Below, piece by piece: positions 17,459 to 26,335 of a stretch of 64,000 nt of DNA. The translations under genes were made by a program, and so were the position numbers. The DNA comes from Nocardioides marmoribigeumensis (lineage in GTDB: Bacteria; Actinomycetota; Actinomycetes; Propionibacteriales; Nocardioidaceae). How positions within the stretch are numbered: position 1 is the first letter of the stretch; each line of letters opens with the position of its first letter. The stretch is from NCBI RefSeq assembly GCF_031458325.1, contig NZ_JAVDYG010000001.1:868001-932000 (forward strand). The letters are read 5' to 3'. Under the pieces are notes generated by a model. The model was not told the origin of the DNA, did no database searches, and saw only the letters and a list, made by a program, of their open reading frames with translations.

Positions 17459-18736
17459 TCACGGTCGCCCCGGTCCGAGCAGCGAGGCGGGCCGGACCGC
17501 CGCGTCACCGAAGCGCGTCGCGGCCCGGTCCACGGCCCGGTCGGCCTCGGCCCAGCCCTGCGGACGCTCGCCCAGGACGAGCTGCCGGGTCACGCCTCGA
17601 CGGGGCTGGAGGTTCTCCACGCGGACCCCGACGAGCCGGACCCGGGCCCGCTGGAGGCCCAGCCCGGCGAAGACCTGGCGGACGGTGTCGTAGACCTCGT
17701 GGGTCACGTCGGTCGGCTCGGACCGGGTGCGCGTGCGGGTGATCGTGGTGAAGTCGGCGAACCGCACCTTGACCGTCACCGTGCGCCCGACGACCTCTGC
17801 GGCCCGCATGCGGGCGGTCACCTTGGCGGTCAGCCGCAGGAGCTCGCGCAGCAGCACCTGGGGGTCGTCGGTGTCGCGGCCGAAGGTCTCGTCGGCCCCG
17901 ACGCTCCGGTCGGGGCCCGGGTCGGACCCGAGCACGCCGGCCGGGAGCGGGAACCCGCGCTGCGAGGCCCGCGGGCCACCACCGCCGGCCACCAGCCGGT
18001 CGTCGATCCCCCAGGCCAGGTCGTGCACCTGGGCGCCGAAGGCGCGACCGAGCGCACGCTGCACGGTGGACCGCGGGGTGTGGGCGACGTCGCCGACCGT
18101 GCGCAGGCCGAGCCGCTCGAGCTGGGCGACCGTCTTGTCCCCCACGCCCCAGAGCTCGCCGACCGGCAGGGGGTGCAGGAACCCCACCACGTCCGCGGCC
18201 GGGACGACCAGCTGCCCGTCGGGTTTGGCCCGCTTGCTGGCGACCTTGGCCACCCCGATGGTGTCGGCCGCCCCCACCGAGCAGGTGATCCCCTGCTCGT
18301 CGTGCACGCGGGCCCGCACCAGCGCCCCGATCTCGGCAGGTCCTCCGAGCAGCCGCACGGAGCCCTGGACGTCGAGGAACGCCTCGTCCAGCGACAGCGG
18401 CTGCACCACCGGGGTGACCTGACCGAAGATCTCGAGCACCGAGCGGGACACCGCGGAGTAGAGCGCGTAGTCGGGACGCAGCACCTCGGCCTCGGGGCAC
18501 AGCCGCCTGGCCCTGGTCATCGGGATGCCGGAGCGGACGCCGCTGCGCCGCGCCTCGTAGCTGGCCGACAGCACCACGCCACGGTGGCCCCCGCCCACGA
18601 TCACCGGCACGCCCTGCAGCGACGGGTCGTCGCGCGTCGCCACGGCGGCGTAGAAGGCGTCCATGTCGACGTGGAGCACCGTGGTGGGGACGCGGTCAGG
18701 AGGCGGGGCCGGGCCACCGGCGGTCGGCGCGCTCAC
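17459..18736 (-). CDS. dinB: DinB, Y-family DNA polymerase IV
   Basis: Translesion DNA polymerase of 425 residues. Catalytic carboxylates are present: D24 in HVDMDAFYAAV and the DE pair of SLDEAFLDV near residue 115, so this is an active polymerase and not the catalytically dead ImuB. LWGVGDKTVAQLERLG near 200 is the helix-hairpin-helix region and FADFTTITRTRT lies in the little-finger domain. QLVLGE near 395 may be a beta-clamp-binding motif. It starts 33 bp after the methyltransferase gene and is the probable last gene of the LexA-controlled group with dnaE2. Confidence 0.93.
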   Translation of the reverse strand: MSAPTAGGPAPPPDRVPTTVLHVDMDAFYAAVATRDDPSLQGVPVIVGGGHRGVVLSASYEARRSGVRSGIPMTRARRLCPEAEVLRPDYALYSAVSRSVLEIFGQVTPVVQPLSLDEAFLDVQGSVRLLGGPAEIGALVRARVHDEQGITCSVGAADTIGVAKVASKRAKPDGQLVVPAADVVGFLHPLPVGELWGVGDKTVAQLERLGLRTVGDVAHTPRSTVQRALGRAFGAQVHDLAWGIDDRLVAGGGGPRASQRGFPLPAGVLGSDPGPDRSVGADETFGRDTDDPQVLLRELLRLTAKVTARMRAAEVVGRTVTVKVRFADFTTITRTRTRSEPTDVTHEVYDTVRQVFAGLGLQRARVRLVGVRVENLQPRRGVTRQLVLGERPQGWAEADRAVDRAATRFGDAAVRPASLLGPGRP

Positions 18737-18769
18737 GCCGTCGCTCGCCGGGCGGCGGGAGGACGCCGG

Positions 18770-19549
18770 TCAGGTGCGGAGGGTGAGGGCGTGCACCTGG
18801 GTGGCCAGGGTGAGGTACTCGGGTCGCTGGGCCACGGCCTCCTCGAGCAGCGCCAGCGCCGCCGCGGCCCCGGGCTCGAGGTCGACCAGCGAGCTGGGCA
18901 CCAGGTCGCTGAACACCCGGACCGCGTGCAGCGCGGGCTGCGCGAAGCCCGCCGCCAGGAGCAGGTCGGCCAGTTCGTCGGCGGTGAACCGGTGGGGAGT
19001 GCCCACTGGCCCGTCGGCCGCGGGGTCGAGGGTCGCGAGGGCCTGCTCGAAGTGGCCGGCCATCGCCCGCGCGAGCACGGCGGCGTGGCGCTGGGCGCAC
19101 AGCAGGCTGAGCAGCCCGCCCGGGCGCAGCACGTCGCGGAGCACGGCGAGGGCGGCCGCCGGGTCGTCGACGATCTCCAGGACGCCGTGGCACAGGACCG
19201 CGTCGAGGCCCTCGACCCCCTCCTCGCGGAGCGCGTCCAGGCTCGACAGGTCGCCCTGCAGCCCGGTGACCCGGTCGTCCACGCCGGTCTCGCGCGACCG
19301 CCGGTCGAGGATCGCCAGGGCGTCGGGGCTGGGGTCGACCACGGTGACCCGGTGCCCGAGCTCGGCGACCCGGACCGCGAAGCCACCCGTGCCGCCGCCG
19401 ATGTCGAGGACGTGGAGGGGTGCTGCCCCGGGTCCGTCGGGTCCGTCGTGGGGAGCGAGCCGTCCGAGGCCCTCGGACAGCGCCGACCAGACCACGGCCG
19501 TGCGGGTGCGGGACCGCGTCTGGCTGTGACTCTCCCGGGCTCCGACCAT
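18770..19549 (-). CDS. Class I SAM-dependent methyltransferase
   Basis: 259 residues with the Rossmann methyltransferase core: motif I LDIGGGTGGFAVRVAELG near residue 45, the acidic end of strand 2 in VTVVDPSPDAL, motif II LDAVLCHGVLEIVDDP near 115 and LRPGGLLSLL near 140. It resembles CmoA/UbiG-type small-molecule or tRNA methyltransferases, but the substrate cannot be assigned. It lies between dnaE2 (58 bp upstream) and dinB, and the same arrangement is frequent in related actinobacteria, so a link to damage repair is possible. Confidence 0.85.
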   Translation of the reverse strand: MVGARESHSQTRSRTRTAVVWSALSEGLGRLAPHDGPDGPGAAPLHVLDIGGGTGGFAVRVAELGHRVTVVDPSPDALAILDRRSRETGVDDRVTGLQGDLSSLDALREEGVEGLDAVLCHGVLEIVDDPAAALAVLRDVLRPGGLLSLLCAQRHAAVLARAMAGHFEQALATLDPAADGPVGTPHRFTADELADLLLAAGFAQPALHAVRVFSDLVPSSLVDLEPGAAAALALLEEAVAQRPEYLTLATQVHALTLRT

Positions 19550-19607
19550 GGGCCCCACCCTAGGAGACGACCGCCCGACCCGGCGCCGGACACGGCCCTG
19601 CTCGTCC

Positions 19608-22600
19608 TCATCGTCCGCTGCTCCCCGGCGAGGAGTGCCACAGCTTGCGTGGCGCCTGTCCGCCCGCGGCACCGCTCGCCGGCTCGGCCGTTGGGTCGAG
19701 GAGCGCGTGCACGGCAGCCGTGCCGCCGGCGCGCCAGGCCTCGAACAGGGTGGTGAGGTCCCAGCAGCCCGTGGCCCGCAACGAGACCCCTCGACGCCCC
19801 GTGCGCCGCAGCTCCCCGCGGGCGACGAGCAGCCAGGAGTGGAAGACGGTGGTGGCGCACGGACCCAGCGCGTCCTCGAAGAAGGTGAGGTCGACCGGGC
19901 CCGTGGAGTCGTCGAGGGTGAGGAAGACGACCCGTCGCCCGGAGCGGATCGGCGGGGTCTGGGTGGCGACCTTGACCCCGGCGACCAGCATCGGCCGGTC
20001 GGTGCGACGAGGGCGCAGCAGGTCGCGGGAGCGGACGACGCCCAGCTCGTCGAGGAACGCGTCGTAGAGCTCGACCACGTGACGACTGGTGTCGAGCCCG
20101 AGCACCTCGAGCTCGGCGTGCACCCGCTCGGCGGCGTCCATCTCGGGAAGGCCGCTGGTCTCGCCCTCGTGGAGCAGGTCGACCGGCCCGTCGCCGAGGT
20201 CGAGGGCCAGCTGGACCGAGTCGACCGGGGCGGGCGGCGGCGTGGCGAGGGACTGCGCCGCCGCCCGGCCCCACACGCCGCTGCGCCCGGGCCCGCTCCC
20301 GCCGGCGGAGTTGCGGTCGACGGCCTGCTCCAGACGCGAGGCCGCGGCCGGGGCGCGACGCCGCCCGGAGACGCCCCGGGCGGACCCGGCCCGCTGGAGA
20401 ACCCGGGTGTGACGGTCGAGGTCGGCGACCAGCAGCAGCAGGTCGCGCCGGGTGACGGTGCCGCGGCGGGTCTGTCCTCCCCGTGGCTCGCCTGGCGAGC
20501 CGCCCACGTCGCGGATGCGGTGGATCCGGTCGAAGCCACCGGCGACCACGAGGTGCTCCACCACCGGTCGGGAGACCCCCGCGCGCTGCCAGAAGTCGGT
20601 GAGGGAGGTGTAGGGGCGCGCCGCGACGATGCGCGCGACCTCGGCCTCGGTGATGCCCTTGACCTCGGCCAGCGGCACCCGGATGCCGTCACCGTCGTCG
20701 AGTCGGACGACGGTGTAGGTGGCCTCGCTGTGGTCGACGTCGACCCCGAGCACGGCGATGCCGAAGTGGCGGGCGTCGTCGAGCAGGAGACGTTTGGGGT
20801 ACATGCCGGGGTCGTGGGTGAGCACCCCAGCGAGGAACGCCGCGGTGTGGTGGGTCTTGAGCCAGGCCGACTGGTAGGTCGGCAGCGCGAACGCGGCGGC
20901 GTGGGCCTTGCAGAACCCGAAGGACGCGAAGGCCGCGATGACCCTCCAGACCTGCTCCACCACGGTCAGGGCGTAGCCGCGTCCGAGGGCCCGGGGGAAG
21001 AACCAGGTCCGGACCTCGGCCATGCCCTCGACGCTGCCGAGCGCCCGGCGCGCCTCGTCGGCCTCGGCGTAGCCGCAGCCGGTGAGCTGGGCGACGATCT
21101 CGATCACCTGCTCGTGGTAGACCACGACCCCGCGGGTCTCCCGCAGGATCGGGCGCAGGTCGTCGTGGAGGTAGGTCGGCAGGCGGTAGCCGTGCTTGGC
21201 CTCGAGGTAGGGCGTGATCATGTCGCTCTTGACCGGGCCGGGCCGGAACAGCGAGATGTCGGCGATGATCTCGCCGAAGGTCTCCAGGCCCGACTTGCCC
21301 ACGAGCTCGCGCTGGCCGGGCGACTCGATCTGGAAGATGCCGAGCGTGCGGGCGGTGCCGATCAGCTCGAAGGTCGCCGGGTCGTCGAAGGGCACCTGGG
21401 CCGGGTCGTCCAGGTCGATCTCGACGCCCTCGACGCGGCGCACCTCGGCGACCGCGTGGGCCATCGCCGACTGCATCCGGATGCCGAGCACGTCGAGCTT
21501 GAGCAGGCCGAGGTCCTCCACGTCGTCCTTGTCGAACTGGCTCATCGGGAAGCCGGCGAAGCTGGCCTCGACGGGCGTGCGGTCCAGCAGGGTGTGGTCG
21601 GACAGCAGGACGCCGCACGGGTGCATGGCGATGTGGCGGGGCAGGCCGTCGAGACGCTCGGCAAGCGAGAACAGCAGCCCCAGCCGCTGCTCGCCGAGCC
21701 CGGCGGCGCGCAGCTCGGGCAGGTCACGCAGGGCCGCGCGGGCGTCGCGCGCCCGGACGCGCGGGAACGCCTTGGCGATGGCATCGAGCTCGCCGCCGGG
21801 CAGGCCGAGCGCCGCCCCGACGTCACGGATCGCGTGACGGACGCGGTAGGTCTCGCGCATCGACACGCTCACGCAGCGCTCGCCGCCGTAGCGGTCGAGG
21901 ACCGCCTCGTAGATCTCCAGGCGTCGGGCCGACTCGACGTCGAGGTCGATGTCGGGCAGGTCGCGCCGCAGCGGTGAGAGGAAGCGCTCCATGAGCAGGC
22001 CGTGCCGGATCGGGTCGACGCCGGAGACCCCGAGGAGGTAGTTGACCAGGCTCCCCGCCCCCGACCCGCGGGCGGCGGACCGGATGCCGCGCTCGCGGAC
22101 CAGGTCGCAGACGTCGGCGACGGTGAGGAAGTAGGAGGCGTAGCCGAGCGAGGCGATCAGCTGCAGCTCGTCGTCGAGGCGCTTCCAGATGCGTTGGCGG
22201 GGCGCGTCGCCGTAGCGGCGGCCCACCGCGCCCTCGCACCTGGCGCGCAGGACGTGGTCGGCCGAGACCAGCCCGCCCCGGGTCACCTCGGGGGCGAGCT
22301 CGGGGAAGTGGACCTCCCCGAGGCCGAGGTCGCGCCGGGGGTCGAGCGCGCACCGGTCGGCGAGCACCCGTGTGCGGGCGGTCAGCGCGCGGCACTCCCG
22401 GCCGTCCAGGCCACCGAACCGGCCGACCTCCTCGACGGCGACCGCCATCTCCTTGCCGGACTTGAGGTAGCCCTCGGCGTTGCGCCGGTCGAGGTGGCGC
22501 AGGTCGAGCGGCACCAGCCGACGGGCGGCGTCGAGCACGTCGGTCACGACCGCGTCGCGGCGGTCGGCGTGACGGACCAGGTTGCTCACCACCGCGGGCA

Positions 22601-23300
22601 GCCCCTCGGCGCGCGCGGCCCGCGCCATCCAGGCGGCATGGAGCGCGGCACCGGCACCGGACCCGCCGACGCGGTGGTTGACCACCTCGACGGCCAGGTC
22701 GGCGGGGTCGAACAGGTCGCGCCAGCGTCGCAGCACCGCTCGGGCGTGGTCGCCGCGGCGAGCGGTGGCGGCGAGCCCGACCTCGGACGCGGGACCGAGC
22801 AGCGCCACCACGTCGCGGCCGGCGGCGTGCTCGGCCACCAGGTCGAGGCTGCACACCGGGTCGCCGCGGTCACCGAGGAGGTGGGTGGCCGAGACCAGCC
22901 GGCAGATCGCCGCCCACCCCTGCTTGCTGCCCGCCAGGAAGGTGACTCGCGGGAGCCGGCGGTCTCGGGTCGCGCCACCCCGGGCCGGGGTGCGGGGACG
23001 CGGGGCCGGCCGGTCCCCGTCGTGGCGACCGTCCCGACCCGACCCCCTGCCCGGGCCGTTCGCCGGCCGGAGGAGTCCCGAGGGGGCGAGGGCCAGGTCG
23101 ACGCCCAGGACCGGCCGGAGGCCCGCCCGCTGGCAGGCCTTGACGAAGCGGACTGCGCCGTAGACGCCGTCACGGTCGGTCAGTGCGAGCGTGTCCATCT
23201 CGTGCTCCGCGGCGCGACCGACCAGCACGTCGGGCAGCGAGGCCCCGTGCTGGAGGGAGTAGCCGGACGCGACGTGGAGGTGGACGAACGGGTCGCCCAC
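19608..23300 (-). CDS. dnaE2: DnaE2 (ImuC), error-prone DNA polymerase III alpha
   Basis: C-family polymerase for damage-induced mutagenesis. The 1230 residues follow the DnaE2 plan: PHP domain at the N-terminus (HLHVASGYSLQHGAS), palm and fingers with DLPDIDLDVESARRLEIY near 440 and SFGFCKAHAAAFALPTYQSAWLK near 800, tandem HhH region near 910 and an OB-fold. The end KLWHSSPGSSGR is typical of DnaE2 and absent from replicative DnaE1. The start is GTG 23300, 4 bp after the HEPN gene. The Arg/Pro-rich insert near residue 80-105 is a variable linker. Confidence 0.95.
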   Translation of the reverse strand: MGDPFVHLHVASGYSLQHGASLPDVLVGRAAEHEMDTLALTDRDGVYGAVRFVKACQRAGLRPVLGVDLALAPSGLLRPANGPGRGSGRDGRHDGDRPAPRPRTPARGGATRDRRLPRVTFLAGSKQGWAAICRLVSATHLLGDRGDPVCSLDLVAEHAAGRDVVALLGPASEVGLAATARRGDHARAVLRRWRDLFDPADLAVEVVNHRVGGSGAGAALHAAWMARAARAEGLPAVVSNLVRHADRRDAVVTDVLDAARRLVPLDLRHLDRRNAEGYLKSGKEMAVAVEEVGRFGGLDGRECRALTARTRVLADRCALDPRRDLGLGEVHFPELAPEVTRGGLVSADHVLRARCEGAVGRRYGDAPRQRIWKRLDDELQLIASLGYASYFLTVADVCDLVRERGIRSAARGSGAGSLVNYLLGVSGVDPIRHGLLMERFLSPLRRDLPDIDLDVESARRLEIYEAVLDRYGGERCVSVSMRETYRVRHAIRDVGAALGLPGGELDAIAKAFPRVRARDARAALRDLPELRAAGLGEQRLGLLFSLAERLDGLPRHIAMHPCGVLLSDHTLLDRTPVEASFAGFPMSQFDKDDVEDLGLLKLDVLGIRMQSAMAHAVAEVRRVEGVEIDLDDPAQVPFDDPATFELIGTARTLGIFQIESPGQRELVGKSGLETFGEIIADISLFRPGPVKSDMITPYLEAKHGYRLPTYLHDDLRPILRETRGVVVYHEQVIEIVAQLTGCGYAEADEARRALGSVEGMAEVRTWFFPRALGRGYALTVVEQVWRVIAAFASFGFCKAHAAAFALPTYQSAWLKTHHTAAFLAGVLTHDPGMYPKRLLLDDARHFGIAVLGVDVDHSEATYTVVRLDDGDGIRVPLAEVKGITEAEVARIVAARPYTSLTDFWQRAGVSRPVVEHLVVAGGFDRIHRIRDVGGSPGEPRGGQTRRGTVTRRDLLLLVADLDRHTRVLQRAGSARGVSGRRRAPAAASRLEQAVDRNSAGGSGPGRSGVWGRAAAQSLATPPPAPVDSVQLALDLGDGPVDLLHEGETSGLPEMDAAERVHAELEVLGLDTSRHVVELYDAFLDELGVVRSRDLLRPRRTDRPMLVAGVKVATQTPPIRSGRRVVFLTLDDSTGPVDLTFFEDALGPCATTVFHSWLLVARGELRRTGRRGVSLRATGCWDLTTLFEAWRAGGTAAVHALLDPTAEPASGAAGGQAPRKLWHSSPGSSGR

Positions 23301-23304
23301 CGCG

Positions 23305-23799
23305 CTAGCCGAGCCGGGCGAGCCGGTCGACGCAGGGCCGGTGGGGGGCCAGGCCCAGCGACTCCTCCACGATCGCGAGGAACCGGTCGGCCTCCCGCAC
23401 CAGGTCGTCGGCCTCGCGCTCGGTCACCGCGCCACGGGCCCCCGAGGCCGCCGCGGCCCGCTTGGCCGCGCCCTGGGAGAAGAACGCCGCCCACTCGGCG
23501 AGCTCGGGGGCCACCTCGGCCAGCAGGACCCAGGCGTTGCGCTGCGGGCGGCGCCGCCGGGGCTGCACGTCGGGACGGGCACGGGCCGCCAGCATCGCCG
23601 CGGTCGCCCGCAGGGCTGCCATGTGGGCGTGGGCGTAGCGCAGTCCCACGTCACCCACGGTGATCGCCTCGCTCAGCGCCCGGGCGGAGCGCTCGAGGTA
23701 GGCGAAGCTGGCCGCCGGCACCGCGAACGGGTCGGTCGGGCCCGGCGGGAGCACGGTGGGACCGGTCGGCGCAGTCGTCGACCTCGTCGTCGTCGTCAT
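23305..23799 (-). CDS. SAV_6107-family HEPN-domain protein
   Basis: 164 residues, mostly helical, resembling the actinobacterial SAV_6107 family. A central helix pair has LRYAHAHMAALRATAAML near residue 55, with the Arg-His spacing seen in HEPN domains, and ends in VEESLGLAPHRPC. I chose ATG 23799; a longer start would overlap DUF6504. It sits 4 bp before dnaE2 and 10 bp after DUF6504, behind the LexA box. Family association with DnaE2 is known from genome context; biochemical function is not. Confidence 0.82.
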   Translation of the reverse strand: MTTTTRSTTAPTGPTVLPPGPTDPFAVPAASFAYLERSARALSEAITVGDVGLRYAHAHMAALRATAAMLAARARPDVQPRRRRPQRNAWVLLAEVAPELAEWAAFFSQGAAKRAAAASGARGAVTEREADDLVREADRFLAIVEESLGLAPHRPCVDRLARLG

Positions 23800-23809
23800 C
23801 GGGCGGGCC

Positions 23810-24193
23810 TCAGTCCACGCACCGGGCGAGCAGCCAGGTGCCGTCGGCCCAGTCGAAGACCAGGTCGAAGACACCGCGGCCCTCGCGGGTGGCGTTGCGT
23901 CCGGCGGCCGCCTCGACCCGCCAGACCTCGCGCTCGGCGAGCGGGTCGGTGGCCGGGTCAGGGGCCGGGATGACCGTGGTGGCCTCGCCGGCCCGGCGGC
24001 CCTCGTCCGTGCCGCGGGCGGCGTCGGCCTCCGCGGACTGCCACCACGGCCCGGTCTCCACCCAGCGGGAGAGCACGTCGGCGACCTTCCACAGCCGGCC
24101 CCGCCACAGGAACTGCTCAGGGCCCTCCACGGGTCCCTGGGCTCCCCTCACCATGCCCCGGCGGACCTCCACCGGGTCGTCGTACCTGCGCAT
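23810..24193 (-). CDS. DUF6504 family protein
   Basis: 127-residue soluble protein. MRRYDDPVEVRRGMV at the start, FLWRGRLWKVADVLSRW near residue 30 and FDLVFDWADGTWLLARC at the end match the DUF6504 family, which usually lies beside DnaE2 and Y-family polymerase genes. ATG 24193 is chosen over the TTG two codons upstream. It is the first gene after the LexA box, 175 bp downstream of it, so it is probably the leading gene of the damage-inducible transcript. No catalytic motif recognised. Confidence 0.82.
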   Translation of the reverse strand: MRRYDDPVEVRRGMVRGAQGPVEGPEQFLWRGRLWKVADVLSRWVETGPWWQSAEADAARGTDEGRRAGEATTVIPAPDPATDPLAEREVWRVEAAAGRNATREGRGVFDLVFDWADGTWLLARCVD

Positions 24194-24367
24194 CCCCAAC
24201 CTCCACGGATCGTGCGTGCCCTCCGGACACCGGCGGGCTCGCCGCGTGTCCCTGCCTGTTGTCCTCGACCCGTCCGACCCCGACTGCTGCGCACGCTCCC
24301 CTCGCTCACCTGAGCGTGAGAGGGTGCGTGGCGGGGGTGGGGGTCGAGGTCACCCCCGCCAGGTGTT

Positions 24368-24381
24368 CGAACAAGTGTTCG
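24368..24381. promoter_or_regulatory. LexA (SOS) box
   Basis: CGAACAAGTGTTCG matches the Gram-positive/actinobacterial SOS consensus CGAAC-N4-GTTCG in every arm position. On the minus strand a TTGACG -35-like hexamer lies at 24388-24393, with a 17-bp spacer to a weak TCGAAC -10 inside the box, so LexA would cover the promoter. It faces the DUF6504-HEPN-dnaE2 group, though the plus-strand YbaK gene at 24448 is also close. A second partial TTCGAAC overlaps at 24378-24384. Confidence 0.85.
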
Positions 24382-24447
24382 AACGATCGTCAAGGTAGTC
24401 GCCGCTCTCACGTGGCGTCAACCCCGAGTCGAGAGCTGTGGAGGACC

Positions 24448-25008
24448 GTGAACCCGTCGAACCCCTCGAGCCCCGGCCCCTCCACGTCCCCCACTCCACC
24501 GGGGACCACCGACAGTTCTGCCGAGGACGGCGCCGGCGCCCGCGAGCACGCCTCGATCACCGCGTTCCGCGCCGCGCTCGCCGAGGCCGGCGGGACCGGA
24601 CGCGTCGTCGTGCTGCCCTCCTCGGTCCACACCGCCGCGCTGGCCGCGGAAGCGCTGGGCTGCGAGGTCGGCGCCATCGCCAACAGCCTGCTGTTCGACG
24701 CCGCCGGGTCCCCCGTCCTGGTCCTCACCAGCGGTCGCCACCGCGTCGACACCGCCAAGGTCGCCGCCGAGCAGGGCCTCCCGCCCCTGAAGCGCGCCAC
24801 CCCCGAGTTCGTCCGTGAGCACACCGGCCAGGTGATCGGTGGCGTCTCCCCCCTGGCCCACCCCTCACCGGTGCCGACCTACCTCGACCGGGCCCTGCGC
24901 GACTACCCCGAGCTCTGGGCCGCCGCCGGGCACCCGGCCGCCGTCTTCAGCACGACGTACGACGAGCTGCTCGCGCTCACCGGCGCGCGCGAGATCGAGG
25001 TGGGCTGA
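24448..25008 (+). CDS. YbaK/EbsC-family aminoacyl-tRNA deacylase
   Basis: 186-residue trans-editing deacylase family member, expected to hydrolyse mischarged aminoacyl-tRNA. Family blocks visible are EVGAIANSLLFD, PVLVLTSGRHRVDTAKVA, ATPEFVREHTGQVIGGVSPLAHP and VFSTTYDELLALTG. The lysine usually seen at the start of the catalytic block (GANQIAKSLVF in relatives) appears to be replaced (GAIANSLLF). I chose GTG 24448, preceded closely by GAGGA; the first 30 residues are Ser/Pro/Thr-rich. The stop is followed 1 bp later by the oxidoreductase start, implying an operon. Confidence 0.85.
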   Translation: MNPSNPSSPGPSTSPTPPGTTDSSAEDGAGAREHASITAFRAALAEAGGTGRVVVLPSSVHTAALAAEALGCEVGAIANSLLFDAAGSPVLVLTSGRHRVDTAKVAAEQGLPPLKRATPEFVREHTGQVIGGVSPLAHPSPVPTYLDRALRDYPELWAAAGHPAAVFSTTYDELLALTGAREIEVG

Positions 25009-25009
25009 G

Positions 25010-26314
25010 GTGGCACGCGTCGCCGTCGTCGGCGGTGGGCTCGGCGGCTGCGCCAGCGCCGCCCGGCTGGCCAAGCTCGGGCACGAGGTGACGCTCGTCG
25101 AGGCGCTCCCGAGCCTCGGCGGGGCGATCGGGGTGACGCGCCAGGACGGCTTCGAGTGGGACACCGGCCCGGCCACGACCGCGCTCCCGGCCGTGCTGCG
25201 CGACCTGTTCCGCAAGTCCGGCCGGCCGCTGGAGCGCGAGCTCGACCTCGTGCCGGTGCAGCCGATGCGCGAGCACCGGTTCGTCGACGGCACCCGGGTC
25301 GTCCTGCCCTCGGGCAGCCGCAGCGAGCAGATCCAGGCGATCGACGAGGGCCTGGGGGCCGGCACCGGCCGCCAGTGGGCCGACTACGTCCACAGCCAGG
25401 CCGAGCGCTGGGACCTGCTCCGACGCGACTACCTCGAGCGCCCCTGGTCCCCCACCGGCGCGTCGAGGGAGACCCAGGACCTGCTCCGCAGCCGGCTGAT
25501 GATGCACAAGGCGGTCACCCGCGCCTTCAAGGACAAGCGGCTGCAGACCCTGGCCTGGCACCACGCCGTGCAGGGCGGTCACGACCCGCGCAACGTGCCG
25601 GCGTGGTTCGGGATCCTCGACTACGTCGAGCAGACCTTCGGCACCTGGACGTTCCCCGGCGGCTTCGGCCGCCTCGCCGAGCTGCTGACCAAGCGGCTCG
25701 GGGAGCGCGGCGTCGCGGTGATGACCGGCACGACCGCCAAGGACCTCGCGATGGGTCCGCAGGGCCCGCAGGCCGTCGAGACCACGAGCGGCACGGTCGA
25801 CTGCGACAAGGTCGTGGTCGCCGTCGACCCCCGCCGCCTGCCCGCGCTGCGCGAGCACGTGGACCGCTCGATGCCCGCCCTCCCCCCGGCGGTCTGCCAC
25901 GTCGGGCTCGCCCAGGAGGTGCCCGACATGCCGCACGAGATCGTCGTCCACGACGAGTACGTCATCAGCGTGCGCACCGACGGCCGCGCCCCGGCCGGCA
26001 AGTCGGCCTGGACCCTGATCGGTCGCGGCAAGCTCTCGGAGGACCTGGTCATGGCCCTGGCCCGCAAGCGCATCGACCTGCGCGACCTGGTCGAGACACG
26101 GGTGGACCTGTCCCCCCGCCAGCTCGTCGAGCAGTGGTCCGGCTCGCCCGCGGGCGTCCTGTGGCAGGGCCGGGCGACCGTCACCGACCGGCTCTCGGTC
26201 GAGACCCCGCTGCCCGGGGTCTACGCCGCCGGGGCCCACACCGGGGGCGGCGGCTGGGTCCCGTTCGTCGGGCTCACCGCAGCCGTGGTCGCCGACGCGA
26301 TCGGGCCCGCCTGA
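25010..26314 (+). CDS. FAD-dependent oxidoreductase, phytoene-desaturase-like
   Basis: 434 residues. The N-terminal dinucleotide-binding motif VAVVGGGLGGCASAARLAKLG with a following acidic strand end (VTLVEA) binds FAD. GFEWDTGPATTALP near residue 45 is the second typical block of the CrtI/amine-oxidase group, and the C-terminal VYAAGAHTGGGGWVPFVGLTA is the conserved flavin-binding end. The substrate is unknown; a polyprenyl synthase gene 1 kb away makes isoprenoid chemistry possible. The start is GTG 25010, 1 bp after the YbaK stop. It converges on metF with a 21-bp gap. Confidence 0.85.
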   Translation: MARVAVVGGGLGGCASAARLAKLGHEVTLVEALPSLGGAIGVTRQDGFEWDTGPATTALPAVLRDLFRKSGRPLERELDLVPVQPMREHRFVDGTRVVLPSGSRSEQIQAIDEGLGAGTGRQWADYVHSQAERWDLLRRDYLERPWSPTGASRETQDLLRSRLMMHKAVTRAFKDKRLQTLAWHHAVQGGHDPRNVPAWFGILDYVEQTFGTWTFPGGFGRLAELLTKRLGERGVAVMTGTTAKDLAMGPQGPQAVETTSGTVDCDKVVVAVDPRRLPALREHVDRSMPALPPAVCHVGLAQEVPDMPHEIVVHDEYVISVRTDGRAPAGKSAWTLIGRGKLSEDLVMALARKRIDLRDLVETRVDLSPRQLVEQWSGSPAGVLWQGRATVTDRLSVETPLPGVYAAGAHTGGGGWVPFVGLTAAVVADAIGPA

Positions 26315-26335
26315 GGCTCGCGCGAGACGTCCTGC

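Noticed and set aside
24148-24411. 87-codon minus-strand frame in the LexA-box region
   Set aside because: It covers the promoter and SOS box, has Arg/Gly/Thr-biased composition and overlaps the DUF6504 start; no ribosome site.
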